Source: Streptomyces griseorubiginosus
Lineage (GTDB): Bacteria > Actinomycetota > Actinomycetes > Streptomycetales > Streptomycetaceae
Direction: 5' to 3'
Length of the DNA: 64,000 nucleotides
Assembly: GCF_001514195.1 (NCBI RefSeq)
Contig: NZ_KQ948735.1
Location: forward strand, 609,413 to 673,412
Shown: positions 55,169-63,525 of the stretch, in pieces
How the letters are laid out: each line of letters opens with the position of its first letter
How positions within the stretch are numbered: position 1 is the stretch's first letter
The notes under the pieces: generated by a model
What the model was told of the DNA's origin: nothing
Seen by the model: only the letters and a program-made list of their open reading frames with translations
The model's database searches: none
Position numbers and translations under genes: made by a program

Positions 55169-55790
55169 CGCGGCGGCGCCTCGCCTGCCAGGTCGCCGCC
55201 GCAGCCAGGGCCAGCACGGCCGCCGCTCCCGCCCACAGCCCCAGGGACGGCCCGCCGTCGTGCTTCTTCTCGGCGGTGGCCGGCTTCTTCGCCCCGGTCA
55301 CCGCCTCGCCGCAACCCGCCTGCGGGTACCCCGAGATCGCGCACAGCAAGGCGTTCGTGCCGTACCGGAGCGGTTTCGCCACCGCCGCCAGGGCCTCCGC
55401 CGTCGTCGCGTCACGGTCCACCACCGCGCACGCGTCCCGCCGCACCGGGGGCCGCTCGCCGGAGGGCGCGTCCGCGGCCGTGCCGAAGTCGATGACCAGG
55501 GCGACGCGCTTGCGGCCCGCCTGGGTCGGCGTGTGCGCGCAGATCGTCGCGAAGGACGCCCTCCCGCGCGGCTTGGTCGCGTCCGACGAGTCCTCGCTCA
55601 CCGCGAAGCGGAAGCCCTGGACGTCGCCGTCGGAGGGAACCGCGGTCGAGGGCCCCTGCGTGGCGTACGTCCAGGTCGTGCCCGTGCGGTCCCAGAAGGA
55701 CCAGTAGCGGTAACCGGTGGCGTGAGCCGGGCTCGTGGTGGCGAGGAGCAGCCCCGCGAGGATGGCGAGGAGGGCCGCCCGGCGGATCAC
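55161..55790 (-). CDS. Secreted membrane-anchored protein of the B12 uptake operon
   Basis: 209 aa. GTG start inside the preceding stop. Signal peptide MIRRAALLAILAGLLLATTSPAHA, an extracytoplasmic domain with paired Cys (GYRYWSFWDRTGTTWTYATQGPSTA; DACAVVDRDATT; LLCAISGYPQAGCGEA) and a C-terminal anchor segment LGLWAGAAAVLALAAAATWQARRRR. No named family. Possibly a substrate-capturing partner of the next protein. Confidence 0.75.
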   Translation of the reverse strand: MIRRAALLAILAGLLLATTSPAHATGYRYWSFWDRTGTTWTYATQGPSTAVPSDGDVQGFRFAVSEDSSDATKPRGRASFATICAHTPTQAGRKRVALVIDFGTAADAPSGERPPVRRDACAVVDRDATTAEALAAVAKPLRYGTNALLCAISGYPQAGCGEAVTGAKKPATAEKKHDGGPSLGLWAGAAAVLALAAAATWQARRRRDA

Positions 55791-56962
55791 GGCCGCTTCC
55801 TCTTGTTGCGGCCGCTGATGAGGAAACCGATGCCCGCGCCGGCGGCGAGACCCGCGCCCACCACCCACCACACCGAGGTGCCGGAGTCGTCGTCCTGGGA
55901 CGCGGCGACCTGCTTCGGGCCGCTCGCGGCCAGCCGCTTCACCAGGTCCGTGCCACCGAAGTCGCTGGGGTCGGCACCGCTCGCCTCGGCGGCGAGGATC
56001 AGCTGGGCGTACGCCGCGGGGCCGCTCTGCTCGGCCCACTTCGCGGAGTTCCGCTCCAGCCATTCCAACGGCTTGCGCGCGGCCTCGGCGCCCTGCGCGG
56101 CGAGTGCGACGACGGCGTCCGCCGTGTTGCCGTAGTCGGGTTGGTCCTCGGCGCCGGGGAGAGCGGACTTCAGATAGCCGTCCTTCGCGACCGCCTCCGC
56201 GAGGAAGGAGGCTCCGTTGGCCGCTGCCCGCGCGGGGGTGAGGGCTGTTGCGTCGGCGCAGGTGGTCTCCCGGCCGGTGTCGGCCCGCGCCGTCACGAAG
56301 TTCGTTCCGCGCGCGGCGACGACCGCCGCCGCCGTCGCGTCCGCGTTGGCGCTGAGCTTGCCCTTCTCGTCCGGCTGGTAGGCGAAGGCGCCCTTGTCGG
56401 CACACGGCAGGGACAGCTTCAGCAGGGCGTCGTAGGGCGACTTCGTACCTTTGCGGATCGTCGAGACGGGGGTGTGCTGGGTGATGAGCGCGCCGATCAC
56501 CACCGACGTCGAGTTGGCGTCGCTGGCCCCGCCGGGGGCGAAGCCCCAGCCGCCGTCCTTGTTCTGGACGGACTTCAGCCAGGTCACCGCCTTGGTGACC
56601 GCGCCGCCGTGCCCGCCGACCACGGACAGGGCCTGCGCGGCGACGGCCGTGCTGTTGGTGTCGACCATCAGTTTGGCGTCGCAGGCCTTGGCCGGGTTCG
56701 CGCGGAAGGCCGGGAATGCCCCGTTCGCGCACTGCTGCCCGGCCAGCCAGTCGACGGCCGCGGCGGGGAGCTGGTCGTGCACCCGGTACAGGGCGATGAG
56801 CGCGAGCGACTGCCGCCAGACGCCGTCGTAGGTGGGGTCGCTGCTGCCGTACAGCCCCGAGGGCAGGGACGGCTTCGGGGACGGCGAGGCGGCGACGGCG
56901 GGCGCGGCCGTACCGATCACGACGGCGGCGGCCAGGACCGCGGCGCTGCGGTGGACGTTCAT
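55787..56962 (-). CDS. Secreted, anchored alpha/alpha-barrel (transcobalamin-like?) protein
   Basis: 391 aa. Signal peptide about 1-24, then repeats of a helical hairpin with QW-like motifs: GQQCANGAFPAF, VQNKDGGWGFAPGG, and A/T-rich helices (TNSTAVAAQALSVVGG; ANSTSVVIGALI; GNTADAVVALAAQ). The C-terminus is a membrane anchor VWWVVGAGLAAGAGIGFLISGRNKRKR. This resembles prenyltransferase/squalene-cyclase repeats, the same alpha6/alpha6 fold as mammalian B12-binding intrinsic factor and transcobalamin. First gene after the cobalamin riboswitch. Inference: surface B12 catcher. Confidence 0.8.
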   Translation of the reverse strand: MNVHRSAAVLAAAVVIGTAAPAVAASPSPKPSLPSGLYGSSDPTYDGVWRQSLALIALYRVHDQLPAAAVDWLAGQQCANGAFPAFRANPAKACDAKLMVDTNSTAVAAQALSVVGGHGGAVTKAVTWLKSVQNKDGGWGFAPGGASDANSTSVVIGALITQHTPVSTIRKGTKSPYDALLKLSLPCADKGAFAYQPDEKGKLSANADATAAAVVAARGTNFVTARADTGRETTCADATALTPARAAANGASFLAEAVAKDGYLKSALPGAEDQPDYGNTADAVVALAAQGAEAARKPLEWLERNSAKWAEQSGPAAYAQLILAAEASGADPSDFGGTDLVKRLAASGPKQVAASQDDDSGTSVWWVVGAGLAAGAGIGFLISGRNKRKRP

Positions 56963-57069
56963 GATCGGCGGATGCCCTTCTCCCTGCGGGAGCCGGGCAG
57001 CACGGGAGAACCCCCGGGCGGCTCGGCTCCGTGTACCTCGACGGTGCCGCGCGCCGACGGGTTGCCGGT

Positions 57070-57235
57070 GCGCGCGAGCCGGTCACGAACCGTACGGGGC
57101 AGTCCGGCTTGCCGCGGAAGGCGACTTCACGGTTGCGGGTCAGCGCCGGAATTGCACCGGCTTCCCCCCGTACGGGTGTGATACGACCTGGCTACTGTAC
57201 TCGCCCGTAGGGAACCGCCTGAGAGCCCCCTGTGC
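57070..57235 (-). ncRNA. Cobalamin riboswitch
   Basis: On the minus strand: GGGGAAGCCGGTGCAATTCC, then GGCGCTGACCCGCAACCGTG, then AAGCCGGACTGCC, matching the conserved cobalamin core (GGAAxCCGGTG, TCCGGxGCxGxCCCGCAACxGT). It ends about 100-110 bases before the operon start at 56962. The remaining bases to 57261 hold the promoter. Confidence 0.88.
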
Positions 57236-57261
57236 GGTGGCCGACGGCTGTGGGCCGCGTC

Positions 57262-58308
57262 TCAGACCGCCACGTACGTCACCGGCTCGCTCCCCGGCAC
57301 CGCTTCCGCGCGCCCCAGCTTCACCAGCCGCCGCAGATGCGCCTCGGCCTCCGAGACCGCGATGTTGCGGGAGCCGTAGGGGATCTGGTCCCAGGGCCGG
57401 TTCCACTCCATGCGCTCGGCGAGCTGCCAGGGGGTGAGGGGCTCGGCGAGGAGGGAGCGCAGGTCGGTGAGGCGTTCCTCGTGGTGCGCGAGCAGCTCCT
57501 CCACCCGGGCGCTCGCGTCGGTGAAGACGTGCTGGTGGGCCGGGAGGACCTCGGCGGGCGAGAGCCGGCCGATCCGCTCCAGGGAGTCGAGGTAGTCGCC
57601 GAGCGGGTCGGTGACCGTGGCGTCGTCCGGGTCCTCGTACAGGCCGATGTGCGGGGTGATCTCGGGGAGCAGGTGGTCGCCGGAGAACAGCCGCCCGTGG
57701 CCGGGGAGTTGGGCGGGGTGCTCCTCCTCCAGGTGCAGGCAGACATGGCCGGGGGTGTGCCCCGGGGTCCAGATCGCGCGGAGTCTGCGGCCGGGGAGGT
57801 CGAGGAGCTCGCCGGGGACGATCTCGCGGTCGGGCAACGCGGGCGAGAAGCCCGGGAGTTGGCGACGGCGTGCGGTGCGCAGCGGCGCCACGTGCTCCTC
57901 GGGGGCGCCCGCCGCCTCCAACTTGGCCGTCATATAGGTGAACCAGCGTTCAGCCCGTGTCTCCCGGGTGCGCCGCACGATCGCGGAGTCCGCCGCGTGC
58001 ATCGCGATCCAGGCGCCGGAAGCCTCCCGGACCCTGCCGGACAGGCCGTGGTGGTCGGGGTGGTGGTGGGTGATGACCACGCCGTGGATCTCGCCGACGC
58101 CGGTTCCGCACGCGGTCAGTCCCGCGGCGAGGGTGTCCCAGGAGTCCGGGTCGTCCCACCCGGTGTCGACCAGCACCGGACCCCGGTCGGTCTCGACGAC
58201 GTACACGAGCGTGTGGCCGAGGGGGTTGTCGGGGATGGGCACCTGGACGGACCGGACGCCGCCGCCATGGTCGTACACCCCGCCGCCATGGTCGTACACC
58301 TGCGCCAT
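57262..58308 (-). CDS. Metallo-beta-lactamase-fold hydrolase
   Basis: 348 aa from ATG 58308 (GGGGAAC upstream). THHHPDHHGLSG (H-x-H-x-D-H metal motif, about residues 84-95), TPGHTPGHVCLHLEEEH (about 186-202), LFSGDHLLPE (about 213-222). C-terminal DNA-binding-like helical region AEAHLRRLVKLGRAEAV. The N-terminus carries an encoded duplication VYDHGGGVYDHGGG. Divergent from the ALDH gene across the KstR-like region. Substrate unknown (thioester or lactone hydrolase). Confidence 0.9.
   Translation of the reverse strand: MAQVYDHGGGVYDHGGGVRSVQVPIPDNPLGHTLVYVVETDRGPVLVDTGWDDPDSWDTLAAGLTACGTGVGEIHGVVITHHHPDHHGLSGRVREASGAWIAMHAADSAIVRRTRETRAERWFTYMTAKLEAAGAPEEHVAPLRTARRRQLPGFSPALPDREIVPGELLDLPGRRLRAIWTPGHTPGHVCLHLEEEHPAQLPGHGRLFSGDHLLPEITPHIGLYEDPDDATVTDPLGDYLDSLERIGRLSPAEVLPAHQHVFTDASARVEELLAHHEERLTDLRSLLAEPLTPWQLAERMEWNRPWDQIPYGSRNIAVSEAEAHLRRLVKLGRAEAVPGSEPVTYVAV
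58259..58300. repeat. 21-base tandem duplication at the MBL gene start
   Basis: CCGCCGCCATGGTCGTACACC at 58259-58279 and again at 58280-58300, coding for repeated VYDHGGG. Confidence 0.9.
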
Positions 58309-58340
58309 GAGTTCCCCAATCACCGCGTTCCCGCCACTAT

Positions 58341-58357
58341 AACTAGAACGGGTTTCG
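58341..58357. promoter_or_regulatory. KstR-like operator (box 3, ALDH/MBL intergenic)
   Basis: AACTAGAACGGGTTTCG; TAGAAC-GG-GTT-TCG with one mismatch to TNNAACNNGTTNNA at the last base. AACTAGAAC is identical to the thiolase-side box at 40682. Confidence 0.55.
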
Positions 58358-58413
58358 ACGGTAGCCCGAGGTCACCAATGTGCGCGCTGTGCGGCCCGTG
58401 GACTCCTCCGAGT

Positions 58414-58431
58414 GGAACTGGTATCAGTTCC
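58414..58431. promoter_or_regulatory. Perfect inverted repeat upstream of the ALDH gene
   Basis: GGAACTG-gtat-CAGTTCC, 7-base arms, 54 bases before ATG 58485. TGGAACTGGTA is nearly identical to the minus-strand TGGAACTAGTA of box 2. Confidence 0.6.
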
Positions 58432-58484
58432 GTATCGGGGTATCTGATGGATCGTCAGCAAGCCGCCCCTGGGAGGCGTTCGCC

Positions 58485-59942
58485 ATGGCCGAGCTCGTGG
58501 AACACGGACAGCTGTTCATCGGCGGGGAGTTGACCGACCCCCTGGGCGAGGACGTCATCGAGGTGATCTCCCCGCACACCCAGGAGGTCATCGGACGGGT
58601 CCCGCACGCCTCCCGCGCGGACGTGGACGCGGCCGTCGCCGCCGCCCGCACCGCCTTCGACGAGGGACCCTGGCCGCGGCTCTCCCTCGACGAGCGCATC
58701 GAGGTCGTCAGCCGCATCAAGGACGCCATCGCGGTACGGCACGAGGAGATCGCCCGCGTGATCTCCTCCGAGAACGGCTCCCCGTACTCCTGGAGCGTCC
58801 TCGCGCAGGCCCTCGGCGCGATGATGGTCTGGGACTCGGCGATCACGGTCGCCCGGAACTTCACCTTCGAGGAGCAGCGCGACGGCGTCCTCGGCCGCCT
58901 CCTCGTGCGCCGCGAGCCGGTCGGGGTCGTGGCGGCCGTAGTCCCTTGGAACGTCCCGCAGTTCGTCGCCGCCGCCAAGCTCGCGCCCGCGCTGCTCGCC
59001 GGCTGCACGGTGGTGCTCAAGCCGTCGCCCGAGTCGCCGCTGGACGCGTACATCCTGGCCGAGATCACCAAGGAGGCGGGGCTGCCGGAAGGCGTCCTGT
59101 CCATCCTCCCGGCCGACCGCGAGGTCAGCGAGTACCTGGTCGGACACCCCGGGATCGACAAGGTCTCCTTCACCGGTTCGGTGGGCGCGGGCAAGCGCGT
59201 GATGGAGGTCGCCGCCCGCAACCTCACCCGCGTGACACTGGAGTTGGGCGGCAAGTCGGCGGCGGTCGTCCTCCCGGACGCGGACGTGGAAGCCGCCGTG
59301 GCCGGGATCGTCCCCTCCGCCTGGATGAACAACGGCCAGGCCTGCGTGGCCCAGACCCGCATCCTGCTGCCCCGCTCCCGGTACGACGAGTTCGCCGAGG
59401 CCCTTGCCGCGGCGGCGAGTTCACTGGTCGTCGGCGACCCGCTCGACCCGGCCACCCAGGTCGGCCCGCTGGTGGCCGAACGCCAGCAGCGCCGCAACCT
59501 CGACTACATCAGGATCGGCCAGGAGGAGGGGGCGAAGATCCTCACCGGGGGCGGCCGTCCGGCGGGCCTGGACCGCGGCTGGTACGTCGAGCCGACCCTC
59601 TTCGGGGACGTCGACAACTCGATGCGGATCGCACGGGAGGAGATCTTCGGCCCGGTGATCTGCCTGCTGCCGTACGGCGACGAGTCCGAGGCGGTGAAGA
59701 TCGCCAACGACTCCGACTACGGCCTCTCCGGCAGCGTGTGGACGGCCGACGTCGCGCACGGCATCGAGGTCGCGAAGCAGGTGCGCACCGGCACGTACAA
59801 CGTCAACACCTTCAGCCTCGACATGCTCGGCCCCTTCGGCGGCTACAAGTCCTCCGGTCTGGGGCGGGAGTTCGGGCCGGAGGGCTTCGGCGAGTACCTG
59901 GAGCACAAGATGATCCACCTGCCGGCCGGCTGGGAGGGCTGA
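58485..59942 (+). CDS. NAD(P)-dependent aldehyde dehydrogenase
   Basis: 485 aa. FTGSVGAGKRVMEVAARNLTRVTLELGGKS (coenzyme loop and general-base Glu, about residues 226-255), catalytic Cys in NNGQACVAQTRI (about 285), and EEIFGPVICLLPYGDE (about 385-400). GGGAGG precedes ATG. Its gene is 4 bases upstream of the ferredoxin gene. Oxidises an aldehyde, consistent with the step after P450 hydroxylation of a terminal methyl. Confidence 0.93.
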   Translation: MAELVEHGQLFIGGELTDPLGEDVIEVISPHTQEVIGRVPHASRADVDAAVAAARTAFDEGPWPRLSLDERIEVVSRIKDAIAVRHEEIARVISSENGSPYSWSVLAQALGAMMVWDSAITVARNFTFEEQRDGVLGRLLVRREPVGVVAAVVPWNVPQFVAAAKLAPALLAGCTVVLKPSPESPLDAYILAEITKEAGLPEGVLSILPADREVSEYLVGHPGIDKVSFTGSVGAGKRVMEVAARNLTRVTLELGGKSAAVVLPDADVEAAVAGIVPSAWMNNGQACVAQTRILLPRSRYDEFAEALAAAASSLVVGDPLDPATQVGPLVAERQQRRNLDYIRIGQEEGAKILTGGGRPAGLDRGWYVEPTLFGDVDNSMRIAREEIFGPVICLLPYGDESEAVKIANDSDYGLSGSVWTADVAHGIEVAKQVRTGTYNVNTFSLDMLGPFGGYKSSGLGREFGPEGFGEYLEHKMIHLPAGWEG

Positions 59943-59946
59943 GGCG

Positions 59947-60180
59947 ATGGGGGACCGCTGGCACGTCGAGGTCGACCGCTCCCTGTGCATCGGCTCGGCC
60001 CAGTGCGTCCACACCGCCCCGGACGGCTTCCACCTCGACACCGCCCGCCAGTCCCACCCCACCGCCCCGGAGACCGACGCCCACGAACGGATCCTGGCCG
60101 CCGCCGAGAACTGCCCGGTCGAGGCGATCATGATCACCCTGCTGGGCAGTGGGGAGCCGGTGTTCCCGCCGGAGGAGTAG
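59947..60180 (+). CDS. 3Fe-4S ferredoxin (P450 partner type)
   Basis: 77 aa. DRSLCIGSAQCVHTAP and AENCPVEAIMI give C-x5-C ... C-P, three Cys ligands with the fourth replaced by Ala/Val-type residues, as in P450-associated 3Fe-4S ferredoxins. ATG is 4 bases after the ALDH stop, so the two are co-translated. Likely donates electrons to a P450 elsewhere, e.g. the CYP125-like enzyme at 40 kb. Confidence 0.9.
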   Translation: MGDRWHVEVDRSLCIGSAQCVHTAPDGFHLDTARQSHPTAPETDAHERILAAAENCPVEAIMITLLGSGEPVFPPEE

Positions 60181-60322
60181 GGGGTCGGGACGGGGGCGGT
60201 CGCGGGTGCTCGTGTCGGTGCGGGTGCGGGTGCCGGTGGGGATGCGGGTGCCGGTCCGGTGTCCGCGCCCCGGGCATGTCCGCGTACGCTCCTGCGGTTG
60301 TCGTACAGCAGGGGTGGAACAC

Positions 60323-61186
60323 ATGACGAAGTCCGAGGCCAAGAAGTTGATCGAGCAGGCGCGTGCGGCCTGGGACGCCGAGGAGTGGCTGCGGGCCGCC
60401 GAGTTGTACGAGCGGGTGCTCGCGCACTTCCCGGACCTCGAGGTGAGCGCGGTGTGGTGGTACGACGCCGCGCTCGCCCACAAGTTCCTGCGGAACTGGG
60501 CCAAGGCGTACGAGCTGGGCCGCGAGGCGGCCGCCCGCAGCCCCCGCGGCGAGGGCGACCCGGCGTACTGGAACCTCGGCATCGCGGCCACGATCCAGCG
60601 GGACTGGGCGACCGCCCGTGACGCCTGGTCCGGCTTCGGCATCCAACTCCCGGACGGGGAGGGGCAGATCGACGGCCGCTTCGGGCACGCCTGCGTCCGC
60701 CTCGACACCGGCGGTGAGCGCGAGGTCGTCTGGATCGAGCGGCTGTGCCCGACGCGCGGCCGGGTCGTCAACGTGCCCGTGACGGGCGGCCGGCGCTACG
60801 GCGAGATCGTCGTGCACGACGGCGAGCCCAAGGGTGAGCGGGTGGTCGAGGGCTCGAACTACCCCGTCTTCGACGAGCTGTTGCTCTTCGAGGCCTCCCC
60901 GCTGCCCACCCTGGAGGTCACCGTGGCCGCGGGCGAGGCGGCCGACCTGGAGGCACTTGTCGCCCTCTTCACCGACCACGGCTTCGGCGCCGAGCCCGCG
61001 AGCGGCGTCCGCATGCTGTGCGCCTGTTGCAGCGAAGGCACCCACGAGCAGCAGCGCACCGCCGACGCCGGCGCCCAGCAGGTCTCCCTCGCCGCCCCCG
61101 AGGAGGAGGCCAGGCGGCTCCTGGAGCGCTGGGCGGGGGAGTCGGCGTTCGGGCGAAGCTGGAGCGGACTCGCGACGGTCGGCTAG
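60323..61186 (+). CDS. Tetratricopeptide-repeat protein
   Basis: 287 aa. TPR-like helices AWDAEEWLRAAELYERVLAHFPD and WWYDAALAHKFLRNWAKAYELGREAAARSPR with DPAYWNLGIAATIQRDWATARDAW. C-terminal half has CACCSEGTHEQQ. Cytosolic, unknown partner. It converges with the TetR gene and ends near a hairpin. Confidence 0.82.
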   Translation: MTKSEAKKLIEQARAAWDAEEWLRAAELYERVLAHFPDLEVSAVWWYDAALAHKFLRNWAKAYELGREAAARSPRGEGDPAYWNLGIAATIQRDWATARDAWSGFGIQLPDGEGQIDGRFGHACVRLDTGGEREVVWIERLCPTRGRVVNVPVTGGRRYGEIVVHDGEPKGERVVEGSNYPVFDELLLFEASPLPTLEVTVAAGEAADLEALVALFTDHGFGAEPASGVRMLCACCSEGTHEQQRTADAGAQQVSLAAPEEEARRLLERWAGESAFGRSWSGLATVG

Positions 61187-61198
61187 GCGGTCAGGGGC

Positions 61199-61222
61199 GG
61201 GCGGCGAAGGGGCTCGCCGCCC
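61199..61222. terminator. Hairpin between TPR and TetR genes
   Basis: GGGCGGCGA / TCGCCGCCC, 9-base stem (61199-61207 with 61214-61222), 6-base loop, between convergent stops. Confidence 0.6.
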
Positions 61223-61228
61223 AACGGC

Positions 61229-61909
61229 CTACCCCCGCGGCTCCGTCAGGTCGATCAGGCGGCAGACCGTTTCGATGTCGATCTTCACCTGGGCGATGGA
61301 GGCGCGGCCCGACAGCCAGGTGATCAGTGCCGAGTGCCAGGTGTGCTCGATCACGCGGACCGCGGAGAGCTGCTCGGGGGTCGGGTCCTGGAGGCCCACC
61401 GCGTCCAGGATGATCAGCGTGGTCTGGTGGGAGACCTGGTCGACCTCCGGGCTCACGCTGCGGTCCGCGAAGGTCAGCGCCCTGACCATCGCGTCCGCCA
61501 GATGCGGCTCGCGCTGGAGGGCGCGGAAGGCCCGCATCAGCGTCTCCGCGACCCGCTCGGCCGCCGTCTCGCCCTGCGGCGGCTTCTTGCGGAGCGTGCC
61601 GTGCATGTGTTCCAGCTGGTCCTGCATGGTGGCGACCAGCAGATGGATCTTGGAGGGGAAGTACCGGTAGAGGGTGCCGAGCGCGACCTGCGAGGACTCC
61701 GCGACCTCCCGCATCTGCACCGCGTCGAACCCGCCCCGGCTCGCCAACTGCGCGCTCGCGTGCAGGATGCGGCGGCGCCGCGCCTCCTGCCGCTCGGTCA
61801 GCGGCGGCGCGTCGGGTCGCGCGGTACTGGCTTCGACTCTGGGCGGCTTGGCCACCTTGTCCACCTTGGGTTCCGTGACAGTCCGTGAGGGCGTGTGATC
61901 ACTCAGCAT
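61229..61909 (-). CDS. TetR-family regulator, KstR-like
   Basis: 226 aa from ATG 61909. HTH RRRRILHASAQLASRGGFDAVQMREVAESSQVALGTLYRYFPSKIHLLVATM (about residues 38-90); FDAVQMREVAE and VALGTLYRYFPSK match M. tuberculosis KstR closely. The C-terminal region (ALQREPHLADAMVRALTFAD, SVSPEVDQVSHQ, TWHSALITWLSGRAS) also follows KstR. KstR represses cholesterol catabolism and is released by a sterol-derived CoA thioester. A perfect KstR box lies 115 bases upstream. The N-terminal about 30 residues are disordered and the start is uncertain. Confidence 0.85.
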   Translation of the reverse strand: MLSDHTPSRTVTEPKVDKVAKPPRVEASTARPDAPPLTERQEARRRRILHASAQLASRGGFDAVQMREVAESSQVALGTLYRYFPSKIHLLVATMQDQLEHMHGTLRKKPPQGETAAERVAETLMRAFRALQREPHLADAMVRALTFADRSVSPEVDQVSHQTTLIILDAVGLQDPTPEQLSAVRVIEHTWHSALITWLSGRASIAQVKIDIETVCRLIDLTEPRG

Positions 61910-62023
61910 GACAGGGTGCCGGGCCGTGAAGCGGGCGCGGCGTTCGTGGCGTGAATCACCTGATCCACCGCTCACAGGACTCCTACCTGCCGGTAGATTC
62001 AGAGCCTCCTGAACGATCAAGTC

Positions 62024-62037
62024 TGAAACTTGTTCTA
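62024..62037. promoter_or_regulatory. Perfect KstR-like operator (box 4)
   Basis: TGAAACTTGTTCTA matches TNNAACNNGTTNNA at all fixed positions. It lies between the TetR gene (minus) and the glycosyltransferase (plus), 115 bases and 55 bases from their starts, so it could govern both. Confidence 0.7.
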
Positions 62038-62091
62038 GATTACCGTCTCGTCGTAATCTCGCGGGACAGTGCAGGCAGAAGGGGGCCCAGA

Positions 62092-63525
62092 GTGACCGCT
62101 GAGGCCAGTCAGGCGGGGTCTTCCGAGGACCTGGCCGCCGACGGCGAGCGACCGCTCCGTATCGCGCTCCTCACCTATAAGGGGAACCCGTTCTGCGGGG
62201 GCCAGGGGGTCTACACCCGGCACCTCTCACGCGAGTTGGCCCGCCTCGGGCACCACGTCGAGGTGATCGGCTCCCAGCCGTACCCCGTCCTCGACGGGGG
62301 CGTCCCGCTCACGGAGCTGCCCAGCCTCGACCTGTACCGCTCCCCGGACCCCTTCCGCACCCCGAAACGCGACGAGTACCGGGACTGGATCGACGCCCTG
62401 GAAGTCGCCACGATGTGGACCGGCGGCTTCCCCGAGCCGCTCACCTTCTCCCTGCGGGCCCGACGCCATCTCCGGGCCCGCACTGGTGAGTTCGACGTCG
62501 TCCACGACAACCAGACGCTCGGCTACGGCCTGTTGGGCGACATCGGCGCGCCGCTGGTGACCACCATCCACCACCCCATCACCGTGGACCGGCAGTTGGA
62601 GCTGGACGCGGCCGAGGGCTGGCAGCAGCGGCTCTCCAAGCGCCGCTGGTACGCCTTCACCCGGATGCAGAAGCGGGTGGCCCGCCGGCTGCCCTCCGTG
62701 CTCACCGTCTCCGGCACCTCCCGCCAGGAGATCGTCGACCACCTCGGCGTCAGCGACGACCGTATCCACGTCGTCCACATCGGCGCCGACACCAGCCTGT
62801 TCAAGCCGGATCCGGCCGTCCCGGTCGTGCCCGGCCGGATCGTGACGACCTCCAGCGCGGACGTCCCCCTCAAGGGCCTGGTCTTCCTCGTCGAGGCGCT
62901 CGCGAAAGTGCGCACCGAACACCCCGGCGCGCATGTGGTGGTCGTCGGCAAGCGGCCCACCGAGGGGCCGGTCGCCGTCGCCATCGAGCGCTACGGCCTC
63001 GAAGGCGCCGTCGACTTCGTCAAGGGCATCTCGGACGCGGAACTGGTCGACCTGGTCCGCTCCGCGGAGGTCGCCTGCGTGCCCTCGCTCTACGAGGGCT
63101 TCTCCCTCCCGGCCGCCGAGGCGATGGCGACCGGCACCCCGCTGGTCGCGACCACGGGCGGCGCGATCCCCGAGGTGGCCGGCCGCGACGGCGAGACGTG
63201 CCTCGCGGTACCGCCGGGGGACCCCGGCGCGCTGGCGGTGGCGCTGGGCCGGCTGCTGGCCGACCCGGACCTGCGGGCCCGGCTCGGAGCGGCGGGGCGC
63301 GAGCGCGTCCTCGCCCGTTTCACCTGGGCCCGCGCCGCCGAGGGCACGGTGACCCGCTACCGGGACGCGATCGCCGCCGGTGCGGGACGCGCCGCGGTCC
63401 CGACCCCGGCTCGTTCCGCGGCTTCCACCACCGCCCCCGCCACCCCGAGCAGCGCCGACCCCGAGAACGCCGCCGCCTCCACCTCCGACACCGGTGTCTA
63501 TCCCGAAAGCAGGGCCACGTGCTGA
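62092..63525 (+). CDS. GT4-type glycosyltransferase
   Basis: 477 aa from GTG 62092 (GAAGGGGG upstream). N-terminal Rossmann GGQGVYTRHLSRELARLGHHVEVIG (about residues 40-64), C-terminal nucleotide-sugar domain SADVPLKGLVFLVEAL, SLYEGFSLPAAEAMATGTPLVATTGGAIPEV (E-x7-E, about 345-375). C-terminal tail is Ala/Ser/Pro-rich. Overlaps the methyltransferase by 7 bases. Acceptor unknown. Confidence 0.9.
   Translation: MTAEASQAGSSEDLAADGERPLRIALLTYKGNPFCGGQGVYTRHLSRELARLGHHVEVIGSQPYPVLDGGVPLTELPSLDLYRSPDPFRTPKRDEYRDWIDALEVATMWTGGFPEPLTFSLRARRHLRARTGEFDVVHDNQTLGYGLLGDIGAPLVTTIHHPITVDRQLELDAAEGWQQRLSKRRWYAFTRMQKRVARRLPSVLTVSGTSRQEIVDHLGVSDDRIHVVHIGADTSLFKPDPAVPVVPGRIVTTSSADVPLKGLVFLVEALAKVRTEHPGAHVVVVGKRPTEGPVAVAIERYGLEGAVDFVKGISDAELVDLVRSAEVACVPSLYEGFSLPAAEAMATGTPLVATTGGAIPEVAGRDGETCLAVPPGDPGALAVALGRLLADPDLRARLGAAGRERVLARFTWARAAEGTVTRYRDAIAAGAGRAAVPTPARSAASTTAPATPSSADPENAAASTSDTGVYPESRATC

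Noticed and set aside
60181..60322. GGGTGCGGGTGCC-rich stretch as a CRISPR or minisatellite array
   Set aside because: The repeats are short, degenerate low-complexity G/T-C patterns with no fixed unit or spacer.
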